Below, piece by piece: positions 16,863 through 24,111 of a stretch of 64,000 bases of DNA; positions within the stretch are counted from its first letter, which is position 1, and each line of letters begins with the position of its first letter. The notes under the pieces were generated by a model. That model did no database searches. It was not told the origin of the DNA and saw only the letters and a list, made by a program, of their open reading frames with translations. Both the position numbers and the translations under genes were made by a program. The stretch is taken from contig CAJCIO010000079.1 in assembly GCA_903970465.1 (NCBI GenBank), forward strand, positions 1 to 64,000, read 5' to 3'. This DNA is from Gammaproteobacteria bacterium. Lineage in GTDB: Bacteria > Pseudomonadota > Gammaproteobacteria > Pseudomonadales > Pseudomonadaceae.

Positions 16863-17456
16863 ATGTCTCGAGCCCGCTGCGAGCGCTGTCTGCGCCCGCA
16901 AAGCCATTGCCTGTGTGCCTTGATCCCCAGCCTGCCAAGCCGCACGAAGGTGTTGATCCTGCAGCATCCCAGCGAAGTCGATCATGCGCTGAACACTGCG
17001 CGCCTCGCAGCGCTGGGCTTGCAGCAGGCGCAACTGGAGGTGGGCGAGGTGTTCGAGGAGTTGCCCGCATGGCTCAACCAGTCTGGTTACCAGGCGCGGC
17101 TGCTATTCCCCGGCGAAGAGGCCGAGGTGATCAGCCACTATGCCGATGATAGGCAGCCTTGGCTGCTGGTGGTTCCGGATGGCACTTGGCGCAAGGCGCG
17201 CAAGCTGCTGCATCTCAATCCGCTGCTGGCGAGCTTGCCACGGGTGACGCTGGCCCCGGGTGCCAGCTCGCGCTATCGGTTGCGCAAGGCACCTGCCCCT
17301 GGGGCCTTATCGACCCTGGAGGCCATCACCCAGGCGCTTGATACCCTGGAATCACCGCAGTCTTTCGCGCCATTGCTGGCGCCGTTTGAACGCTTGATCG
17401 AAGGGCAGATCGAAGCCATGGGGGCCGAGACCTTTGCTCGCAATCACGAGCGCTGA
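16863..17456 (+). CDS. DTW-domain tRNA-uridine aminocarboxypropyltransferase (TapT/YfiP-like)
   Basis: A 197-aa protein. N-terminal zinc-type cysteines (RCERCLRPQSHCLCALIP) are followed by ILQHPSEVDHALNTARLA and VPDGTWRKARKLL, which carries the DxTW motif. ASSRYRLRKAPAPGALSTLEAI is the C-terminal signature. E. coli TapT transfers the acp group from AdoMet to U47 of tRNAs. ATG 16863 begins the family N-terminus; the frame upstream to 16536 runs through REP DNA. It is convergent with the HAD gene. Confidence 0.88.
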   Translation: MSRARCERCLRPQSHCLCALIPSLPSRTKVLILQHPSEVDHALNTARLAALGLQQAQLEVGEVFEELPAWLNQSGYQARLLFPGEEAEVISHYADDRQPWLLVVPDGTWRKARKLLHLNPLLASLPRVTLAPGASSRYRLRKAPAPGALSTLEAITQALDTLESPQSFAPLLAPFERLIEGQIEAMGAETFARNHER

Positions 17457-17552
17457 GGCAACGTGAGCGGCTTCCTGTGGTAGCGGGCCTGCGCGTTCGG
17501 CGTCGATGCCCTTGAGCCTTCGCGAGCAGAACGCGCTCCCCAAGGAGTGTGA

Positions 17553-18206
17553 TCAACTCCAGCGATGTATCGGCCAGCCGGCCTGTTCGGCATGGGCCAG
17601 CAGAGTGGGATCGGGGTTGATCACATGGGGATAGGCGACTTGCAGCAGCAGCGGCAGATCGTTGCGCGAATCGGAATAGAAGCTCGCGCCCTCTAGCGTT
17701 TCGCCTTCATCGTGCAGCCATTGCTTGAGGCGCGTGACTTTGCCTTCGCGGTAGGTCAGCACGCCTTCGGTCTGGCCGCTGTACACACCATGCGTCACTT
17801 GCAGTTCGATGCCCAGCACGTCCTGGACGCCGATGCGTGCGGCGATCGGTTTGACCAGATGAGTGCCCGACGCCGAGATGATCAAGATACGATCGCCCTT
17901 GGCCCGGTGCTCGGCGATAGTGCGCGTGCCTTCGCTGAAAATGATCGGCTCGATCACGTCTTCGACCCACGGCTCGACCAGGTACTCGACTTCTTCAGGT
18001 GTACGCCCGGCCATCGGCTCCAGGGTGAAGGCCATGAACTCTTCCATGGCCAGTTCGCCGCGGGCGTAGGCGTCCATCAATTCATTGTTGCGCTGCATGA
18101 AGGGCTCGGGGTCGACCCAGCCCAGGCGCCCCATTTGCGCGCTCCACAAGGTGGCGCAGTCGCCATGGATCAAGGTTTCGTCCAGGTCGAATATCGCTAA
18201 GGCCAT
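17553..18206 (-). CDS. HAD-superfamily hydrolase, subclass IB (SerB-like)
   Basis: A 217-aa phosphatase. Motif I is IFDLDETLIHGD (nucleophile Asp7, general acid Asp9), motif II is ILIISASGTHLVKP and the motif III/IV region is SFYSDSRNDLPLL. An alpha-helical cap (RNNELMDAYARGELAMEEF) lies between I and II as in subclass IB. The substrate is unknown. It is 123 bp downstream of an ABC operon carrying an alkaline-phosphatase-family enzyme, in the same direction. It could take part in handling an imported phospho-compound (inference). Confidence 0.87.
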   Translation of the reverse strand: MALAIFDLDETLIHGDCATLWSAQMGRLGWVDPEPFMQRNNELMDAYARGELAMEEFMAFTLEPMAGRTPEEVEYLVEPWVEDVIEPIIFSEGTRTIAEHRAKGDRILIISASGTHLVKPIAARIGVQDVLGIELQVTHGVYSGQTEGVLTYREGKVTRLKQWLHDEGETLEGASFYSDSRNDLPLLLQVAYPHVINPDPTLLAHAEQAGWPIHRWS

Positions 18207-18329
18207 TGCCGCAATGCTCCTTTGTTTCAAATCAGTGGGTCGGCACCGCGGTGCCGGGTGAGTCCATGTTGCCGCGCGAACAGCGCGTCAAGAACCCCGC
18301 GCCGAGCGCGTCAAAGGGCCCCAAGGTGG

Positions 18330-19319
18330 TCAGGCTACCGCACACAGCGCCTCCGGGGCGATAGTCAGGCTCACGCGCTGGCCGTTGGGATACAGGTCGC
18401 TGGCCGAGCGGTTCAACACGTCCACCAGCAATTCCACGCCACGGGCCTCGACGCGGTAGCGAATGACGTTGCCCAGCAGGCTGTGGCCGCGGATCTCGCC
18501 TTCCCGGGCACCGTCGACGCTCAAGGCAATGGCTTCCGGGCGAATCGCCAGGCGGGTATGTACCGGTCGCTGCAGCAGACGGCTGGCGGTGTCGGCATCG
18601 AGCAAGTTGTAGTTGCCGATGAACCCCGCTGCGAAGGCATCTGCCGGAGCGGTATAGAGACTCTGGGCATCGCCGCTCTGGACGATGTTGCCCTTGTTCA
18701 TCAAAAAGATCCGGTCGGACATCACCAGGGCTTCTTCCTGATCGTGGGTGACGAAGATGGTCGTCAGCCCAAGCTCTTGCTGGATGGCGCGGATCTGTTC
18801 GCGCAGGTGTTTGCGGATCCGTGCATCCAGCGCCGACAGCGGTTCGTCGAGCAGCAATAGGCTGGGTCGGGTCACCAGTGAGCGGGCCAGGGCGACGCGC
18901 TGGTTCTGGCCGCCGGACAATTGATGAGGATAGCGATTGGCGAAGGTATCGAGCTCGACCAGTTTCAGCACCTCAGCCACGCGGCGGGTGCTTTCTTCAC
19001 CCTTGACCTTCTTCATGCGCAGACCGAAGGCGACGTTCTGCTGCACGGTCATGTTGGGGAACAGCGCGTAGCTCTGGAAGACCATGCCGATATCGCGCTG
19101 CTGCGGACTCAAGGGCACCAGATCGCGGCCTTGCAGGAGGATCTTGCCGGTGTCCACCGTGGTCAGGCCGGCGATGCAGCGCAGCAGGGTGGACTTGCCG
19201 CAGCCCGAAGGGCCGAGCAGGGTGATGAACTCGCCCTGCTCGATGGTGAAATTGATGTCCTTGAACACCGGGGTATCGGTGAACTGCTTTTGCAGGTTCT
19301 CGACCTTGACGAAGCTCAT
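18330..19319 (-). CDS. ABC importer ATPase (PotA/FbpC-type)
   Basis: A 329-aa ATPase: Walker A LLGPSGCGKSTLL, Q-loop MVFQSYALFPN, signature LSGGQNQRVALARSL, Walker B LLLLDEPLSALD and H-loop FVTHDQEEAL. A C-terminal TOBE-type regulatory domain (LAIRPEAIAL, LLGNVIRYRVEARG) completes the polyamine/iron-importer subtype. ATG 19319 overlaps the stop of the permease gene (ATGA). It is the last gene of a five-gene operon. The frame from 20066 is only read-through of the permease region. Confidence 0.92.
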   Translation of the reverse strand: MSFVKVENLQKQFTDTPVFKDINFTIEQGEFITLLGPSGCGKSTLLRCIAGLTTVDTGKILLQGRDLVPLSPQQRDIGMVFQSYALFPNMTVQQNVAFGLRMKKVKGEESTRRVAEVLKLVELDTFANRYPHQLSGGQNQRVALARSLVTRPSLLLLDEPLSALDARIRKHLREQIRAIQQELGLTTIFVTHDQEEALVMSDRIFLMNKGNIVQSGDAQSLYTAPADAFAAGFIGNYNLLDADTASRLLQRPVHTRLAIRPEAIALSVDGAREGEIRGHSLLGNVIRYRVEARGVELLVDVLNRSASDLYPNGQRVSLTIAPEALCAVA

Positions 19320-20113
19320 CGGTCTTTGTCCTTGTTCAGAAGGGTGGCCACCCAGGTGAGCACCAGCACGAAGAAGAAATACGAGATCACCAGCGCGCTG
19401 TTGAAGTGCCCGCTGCTGTTGCGCATGTTGTTGAGGTACACCTGCAGGGTTTCGTATTGAGTACCCACCAGCAGGTTGGCGAACACGAACTCGCCGAACA
19501 GAAACGAGAACGACAGCAGCAGGGCGATCATCAGGCCCTTGCGCAAGTTGGGCAGCACCACGAACAGCGCTGCCTGCCAGGTGCTGGCGCCGAGCAGATG
19601 GGCGGCATCCATCAAATCGCGCAGGTTGATGGCCTGCAGGTTGTTGGTGATCGCTCGGTACATGAAGGGCAGCGCCACCGTGAAGTAGCAGCCGATCAGG
19701 ATCCACGGTGTACCTGTCATCGCCAGTGGGCCGGAGCCATAGAGTTGCAGCAGGCCCACCGAGGACACTACCGGAGGCACCGCGAACGGCAGCAGGATCA
19801 GCACGTTCATCACGCTGTCGAGCTTGGGAAAGTGGTAATGCACCACGAACAGCAGCGGCAGGATCAGCACCGTGGCGAGGATCAGCGCGCCGACGCAGAC
19901 GATCAGCGAATGGCCGAAGGCATACAGGAAGCGCGGATCGGCCCACAGCTGACGGTACCAGTCGAACGTCAGGCCGCTGGGCAGCAAGGTTGCCGACCAA
20001 CTGGTGGCGATGGAATACAAAAAGGTCCCGGCCAATGGCAGCACCAGGATCAAAAACAGCAACCACACCACAACCCGGTGGTAGAGGCTGGCCGAGGCTT
20101 CAGCGCGCGACAT
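19316..20113 (-). CDS. ABC importer permease (PotC-like)
   Basis: A 265-aa inner-membrane protein with about six transmembrane segments. The EAA-type loop DAAHLLGASTWQAALFVVLPNLRKG contacts the ATPase. The N-terminus VVVWLLFLILVLPLAGTFLYSIATSW is the first span. It overlaps the upstream permease gene by 14 bases and the ATPase start by 4, so the three are translationally coupled. Confidence 0.9.
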   Translation of the reverse strand: MSRAEASASLYHRVVVWLLFLILVLPLAGTFLYSIATSWSATLLPSGLTFDWYRQLWADPRFLYAFGHSLIVCVGALILATVLILPLLFVVHYHFPKLDSVMNVLILLPFAVPPVVSSVGLLQLYGSGPLAMTGTPWILIGCYFTVALPFMYRAITNNLQAINLRDLMDAAHLLGASTWQAALFVVLPNLRKGLMIALLLSFSFLFGEFVFANLLVGTQYETLQVYLNNMRNSSGHFNSALVISYFFFVLVLTWVATLLNKDKDR

Positions 20114-20939
20114 GGTAGCTCCTGCGCAGTATCCATTGGTGGACCACGGTAACCAGAGTCATCATGCCGACGAGGATGATCGCCAAGGCGCTGGCAAGGT
20201 TCGGGTCCAGGGAGATATCGCCGGCCACCATGGCCGCGATACGGATCGGCAGCACGTTGAAATTGCCGGTGGTCAGCGCATACACCGTGGCATAGGCGCC
20301 CAAGGCGTTGGCCAGCAGGATCACAAAGGTGCCGAGCAGCGCCGGGGTCAGCACCGGCAGGCCGATATGGCGCCAGTACTGCCAGTCGCTGGCGCCCAGC
20401 AGCGCGGCGGACTCGCGCCAGTCTTCGCGCAACGCATCGAAGGCCGGGTACAGCAGCAACACGCCCAGCGGAATCTGGAAGTAGGTGTAGGTGATGATCA
20501 GCCCGGTCTTGGAATACAGATTGAAATCGCTGATCAGCCCGCTTTGCTTGAGCAGCATCGTGATGGCGCCGTTGAACCCCAGCAGGATGATGAACGCGAA
20601 CGCCAAGGGCACGCCGGCAAAGTTGCTGGTCATGTTGGCGAACGAATTGACGAAATTGCGCAGCCGCGAATCGACCCGGCCCAGGGAGTAGCTGCCGATC
20701 AGCGCGATCAGCAGGCCGAACACGCTGGAATACAGGCTGATCTCCAGGCTGAATTGCATGGCTTGGCGGTAGAAGCGCGACGAGAAGGCCTTGGTGAAGT
20801 TGTCCAGGCTCCAGCCGCTGTCGATCTGCAGGCTATGAACGCCCACCCACACCAGGGGCGCGATCTGGAAAATGATGAAGAAGACGGCGAAAGGCAGCAG
20901 GCACAGCAGCGCCAGCCATTTACCTCGTAGGGCTGTCAC
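20100..20939 (-). CDS. ABC importer permease (PotB-like)
   Basis: A 279-aa inner-membrane permease with about six transmembrane segments. WLALLCLLPFAVFFIIFQIAPLVW is the first. The EAA loop is ESAALLGASDWQYWRHIGLPVLTPAL. GTG 20939 overlaps the stop of the phosphatase-superfamily gene (GTGA), so I prefer it to the ATG 18 bases upstream, which lies inside that gene. Confidence 0.9.
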   Translation of the reverse strand: MTALRGKWLALLCLLPFAVFFIIFQIAPLVWVGVHSLQIDSGWSLDNFTKAFSSRFYRQAMQFSLEISLYSSVFGLLIALIGSYSLGRVDSRLRNFVNSFANMTSNFAGVPLAFAFIILLGFNGAITMLLKQSGLISDFNLYSKTGLIITYTYFQIPLGVLLLYPAFDALREDWRESAALLGASDWQYWRHIGLPVLTPALLGTFVILLANALGAYATVYALTTGNFNVLPIRIAAMVAGDISLDPNLASALAIILVGMMTLVTVVHQWILRRSYHVAR

Positions 20940-21742
20940 TTGAGTAGCTCCCGGCAATAAGGTTTTTCATGGGGCACGCCCAGCAGTTGGCAGACGGTAC
21001 CGCACAGTTCGGTCTGCTGCGGCTGGGCGGCCGGATCCAGGCTGAACGCGCTGCCGAGGACGAACAGCGGGACTTCCCGCTCCTCGGGCAGCAGGCCGTT
21101 ATGCGAGCGATCGTTGTTCATGCCGTGGTCGGCGGTAATCAATACCTGGTAGCCGCTGTCGAGCCAGGTGCGCAGGTAGTCGGCCAGCAGGATGTCAGCG
21201 GTCCGCGCGCTGTTGCGGTATTGCGCGCTGTCGAGGCCGTGCCGATGGCCGGCGTCGTCGATGTTCATGGGGTGGATCAGGAGCAGGTCCGGGTCGTGGC
21301 GCACGCGCAGGCTTTCACCGTCGGCAAACAGGTGCGAGTCCGGGTAGTGGTCGGCGTAATAGAAGTGGCCATGCTGGATGGGCAGCTCGGGTGCTTCGGT
21401 ATGGCGATCGCGGGCGGCCACGAAGGGCGTGCGGTTGTACAGCTCGCTGACCCAGTGGTACGCCGCTGCTGCAGTGCTCAAGCCTGCTGCGCGTGCATAG
21501 TGGAAGACACTTTGCTCGACGGACAGGCGCGACACGTTGTTGTGCACGATCCCGCTGTCGATGGGCGGCACGCCGGTCAGGATGCATTCGTACAGCGGTC
21601 GCGACAGCGCGGGCAATTCACATTGCAGCTTGTACAGCGCCGCCTTGCTGCTGCCGACATAGGCCTGCAGATGGCCCATCGCATGCTCGGCCACGCTGTA
21701 GTTGAGGCCGTCGAGTACAACCAGAATGACTTTGTGCGGCAT
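20936..21742 (-). CDS. Alkaline-phosphatase-superfamily hydrolase (type I phosphodiesterase/nucleotide pyrophosphatase-like)
   Basis: A 268-aa enzyme with no signal peptide, so probably cytoplasmic. The metal-site pattern is visible: VVLDGLN (Asp), PALSRPLYECILTGVPP around the nucleophile Ser/Thr, DLLLIHPMNIDDAGHRHG (Asp, His) and ITADHGMNND (Asp, His). Relatives hydrolyse phosphodiesters, phosphonoacetate or pyrophosphates. It is embedded between the binding protein and permeases of an ABC importer, so it should process what the importer brings in. ATG 21742 begins the conserved N-terminus. Confidence 0.85.
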   Translation of the reverse strand: MPHKVILVVLDGLNYSVAEHAMGHLQAYVGSSKAALYKLQCELPALSRPLYECILTGVPPIDSGIVHNNVSRLSVEQSVFHYARAAGLSTAAAAYHWVSELYNRTPFVAARDRHTEAPELPIQHGHFYYADHYPDSHLFADGESLRVRHDPDLLLIHPMNIDDAGHRHGLDSAQYRNSARTADILLADYLRTWLDSGYQVLITADHGMNNDRSHNGLLPEEREVPLFVLGSAFSLDPAAQPQQTELCGTVCQLLGVPHEKPYCRELLK

Positions 21743-21879
21743 GTGGCGGTTCCCGGAAATCACCCTCGGCCGGCGCTGATCCTGCGCGGGCCAAGGGCAC
21801 TACAGGTGCGGACCTCATGCCCGCACCCCAAGGATAGAGCCCGTTTGCACGGGCTCACATCGTCATCAGCAAGGCAGGG

Positions 21880-22947
21880 TCACTGCTGCATCTCGATGAT
21901 CACTTGCTCGTTCCACTGCTGCGGCAGCGCCTTGGAGCTCTTCTCCCAAGCCGCTGGGTCCTTGATCGGCTTGACGTTCTTGTACTGCTCGTTAGGCAGC
22001 AGTTTGGCCTTCACGTCGTCCGGGAGGGTGATGTGCTCGGCGCGAATCGGCCGGGCATTGCCGCGCGCCAGGTTGATCTGGCCGGCATCGCTGAAGATGT
22101 ACTCGCGGGCCAGTTTGGCGGCGTTGGGGTGCTTGGCGTATTTGTTGATGATGGTGGTGTAGCCGGAAATCACCGAGCCGTCAGACGGGATCAATACATC
22201 GAAGCGCTTGGGGTCGATCTTTTCGCGGTAGCTCAGGCCGTTGAAGTCCCAGACCACGCCGACTTCGACCTCGCCTTTTTCCAGCGTCTGGATGGTCGGG
22301 TTGGCCAGCGACAGACGGCCTTGCTTGGCGAGCTCGGTGAACAATTGCAGGCCTGGGGCCAGGTTGGTTTCGTCGCCGCCGCGGGCCAGCGCCGCCGAGA
22401 GGACGCCGTTGGCGGCCTGGGCTGCGGTGCTGACGTCACCGATGGCGACCTTGTATTTGCCTTTGCTCAAATCAGCCCAGCTGTGCGGCTCGTCGCCTGG
22501 TTTGACCAACTGCTTGTTGATGATGAAGGCGATGGTGCCGGTGTAGGCCAGTGCCCAGTGGCCGTCCTTGTCCTTCGCCCAATCAGGGACTTGTGCCCAG
22601 GTGCTTGGCTTGTACGGCTGGGTCACGCCCTTGGCGGTAGCGATGGGGCCGAAAGCGGCACCGACGTCGCCGATATCGGCACTGGCGTTGTCCTTCTCGG
22701 CATCGAACTTGGCCACTTCCTGGGCCGAGCTCATGTCGGTGTCGATGTGCTTGAGGCCGTACTTGCTGGCCAGATCGTCCCAGGTGCCCTTCCAGTTGGC
22801 CCAGTTATCGGGCATGCCGACGCTGTTGACGGCGCCTTCGGCCTTGGCGGCGGCTTCGAGTGCCGCCACGCCTGAATCGGCGGCCATGGCGAGGTTGGAT
22901 AAAGCGATGGTCGAACCCAGCAGTGAGGCGAGGAACAGCTTTTTCAT
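21880..22947 (-). CDS. ABC substrate-binding protein (PotD/AfuA-like, family-1 type)
   Basis: Periplasmic binding protein of 355 aa. A signal peptide (MKKLFLASLLGSTIALSNLAMA) is cleaved near AMA/AD. VNSVGMPDNWANWKGTW is the first lobe strand. VGVVWDFNGLSYREK and VISGYTTIINKYAKHPNAAKLAREYIFSD are the hinge and second-lobe features of extracellular solute-binding proteins for iron, polyamines and phosphonates. It is the first gene of the leftward operon. ATG 22947 has AAGGAGTTTCGG upstream. Confidence 0.9.
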   Translation of the reverse strand: MKKLFLASLLGSTIALSNLAMAADSGVAALEAAAKAEGAVNSVGMPDNWANWKGTWDDLASKYGLKHIDTDMSSAQEVAKFDAEKDNASADIGDVGAAFGPIATAKGVTQPYKPSTWAQVPDWAKDKDGHWALAYTGTIAFIINKQLVKPGDEPHSWADLSKGKYKVAIGDVSTAAQAANGVLSAALARGGDETNLAPGLQLFTELAKQGRLSLANPTIQTLEKGEVEVGVVWDFNGLSYREKIDPKRFDVLIPSDGSVISGYTTIINKYAKHPNAAKLAREYIFSDAGQINLARGNARPIRAEHITLPDDVKAKLLPNEQYKNVKPIKDPAAWEKSSKALPQQWNEQVIIEMQQ

Positions 22948-22996
22948 CCGAAACTCCTTGAAGGACGTCGTTTTGATACGACTGAGACGAAGCGTT

Positions 22997-23008
22997 TGGT
23001 CTAGGTCA
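22997..23008. promoter_or_regulatory. Operator-like site 1 for the UTRA regulator
   Basis: TGGTCTAGGTCA matches 10 of 12 bases of TGGTCTAGACCA, the site type used by HutC/UTRA GntR regulators (DasR, NagR, PhnF). It is 50 bp upstream of the binding-protein start. Confidence 0.6.
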
Positions 23009-23093
23009 GCAATACCCGAGCCAATGTAGGCGCTGGCGATGACAATTTTATGTCCGCAGAGGTTTTTCACTTCGCACCGCGTGCTCCTCGGAG

Positions 23094-23105
23094 TAGCTTA
23101 GACCA
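23094..23105. promoter_or_regulatory. Operator-like site 2 for the UTRA regulator
   Basis: TAGCTTAGACCA keeps one intact half (TAGACCA) and matches the 12-base palindrome at 9 positions. It lies midway in the 318-bp divergent gap. Confidence 0.4.
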
Positions 23106-23240
23106 TGATTCAAGCCTTTATTTACGAGGTCTTCGTGGAATGTGCAGTGCATGTGTGAGGAATCTTGTCATCTGCCGTTCACGGATTGCGCCTAGTCTTG
23201 GCAAACGTTGCCGTTTACAGTGGTGCCTATATCGATGCAC

Positions 23241-23252
23241 TGGACTAGACCA
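23241..23252. promoter_or_regulatory. Operator-like site 3 for the UTRA regulator
   Basis: TGGACTAGACCA matches 11 of 12 bases of TGGTCTAGACCA, with flanks AC on the left. It ends 13 bp before the regulator's own ATG and abuts its ribosome site, consistent with autorepression. Confidence 0.65.
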
Positions 23253-23265
23253 GAAAGGAGCAGTA

Positions 23266-23979
23266 ATGAGCGCGAGTGCACCTCGAGCGGTCACCGCCAT
23301 CTGCCAGGCCTTGCAAGAGCAGATCGAGCACGGCTTGCTCTCCTCAGGCTGCAAGCTGCCGGCCGAGCGCAAGCTCAGTGAGGTCTTTGACACTACGCGC
23401 ATCACGCTGCGTGAGGCTTTGGTGCAACTGGAGGCGCGCGGACTGATCTATCGCGAGGAGCGTCGCGGATGGTTCATTTCTCCGCCGCGGCTCGATTACG
23501 ATCTGGTCGAGCGCAGCCACTTCCATGCGATGGTTCGGGCTCAGGGGCGCGAGCCCTCTACGCAACTGTTGTCGGCTCAGCGCGTGCCGGCCCCGGCCAT
23601 GGTCTGCGACTGCCTGGGCCTGGCGCCGCTGTCCAGCGTGGTGCGCATCAGCCGGGCGCGACGCATCGACGGACGGCTGGTGCTGTACGTCGAGCATCAT
23701 CTGCATGCTCAGTATTTCCCGGACATTCTCGAGCAGGACCTGAGCCTGCCTCTGACCGAACTCTATGCCCTGCACTACGATATCGAATACGGCCGCGTCC
23801 GTTTCGAGATGGCACCCACGGCGCTGTATGGCGACGCGGCTGCGGCTCTCAAGGTCTCAGAGGGCAGCCCGGGCCTGCGCATACTGCGCATCAATGAGGA
23901 CCGGGACGGCAGGGTGATCGATTGCGACGTCGAGTACTGGCGCCATGATGCGATTCGGGTGCAGGTCGAGGTGGGGTGA
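23266..23979 (+). CDS. GntR-family regulator, HutC/UTRA subtype
   Basis: A 237-aa repressor. The N-terminal winged helix includes GCKLPAERKLSEVFDTTRITLREALVQLEARGL. The C-terminal UTRA ligand domain has VVRISRARRIDGRLVLYVEHHL and the end strand RVIDCDVEYWRHDAIRVQVEV. It is related to PhnF/PhnR-type regulators. ATG 23266 has AAAGGAG at good spacing; the frame open to 23050 is upstream noise. It is divergent from the ABC/phosphatase operon and presumably controls it, with the imported compound or its product as ligand. Confidence 0.9.
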   Translation: MSASAPRAVTAICQALQEQIEHGLLSSGCKLPAERKLSEVFDTTRITLREALVQLEARGLIYREERRGWFISPPRLDYDLVERSHFHAMVRAQGREPSTQLLSAQRVPAPAMVCDCLGLAPLSSVVRISRARRIDGRLVLYVEHHLHAQYFPDILEQDLSLPLTELYALHYDIEYGRVRFEMAPTALYGDAAAALKVSEGSPGLRILRINEDRDGRVIDCDVEYWRHDAIRVQVEVG

Positions 23980-24005
23980 ACACGTTGAATCTGCGATGCA
24001 TTCAC

Positions 24006-24096
24006 CGGCCTCTTCGCGAGCAAGCTCTGCTCCCACAGTGTGGGCTTCACCTGAGTCCTACACCTGTAGGAGCAAGGCTTGCCCGCGAAGAGGCCA
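24006..24096. repeat. BIME (inverted REP pair)
   Basis: GGCCTCTTCGCGAGCAAGCT...CTCCCACA faces TGTAGGAGCAAGGCTTGCCC...AAGAGGCC, between convergent genes. Confidence 0.85.
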
Positions 24097-24111
24097 GTCG
24101 GATCGCTACAA

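Noticed and set aside
18330..20066. 578-aa frame joining a permease-like region with the ABC ATPase (fusion)
   Set aside because: The first part is the wrong frame of the permease gene. The ATPase starts cleanly at ATG 19319 overlapping the permease stop.
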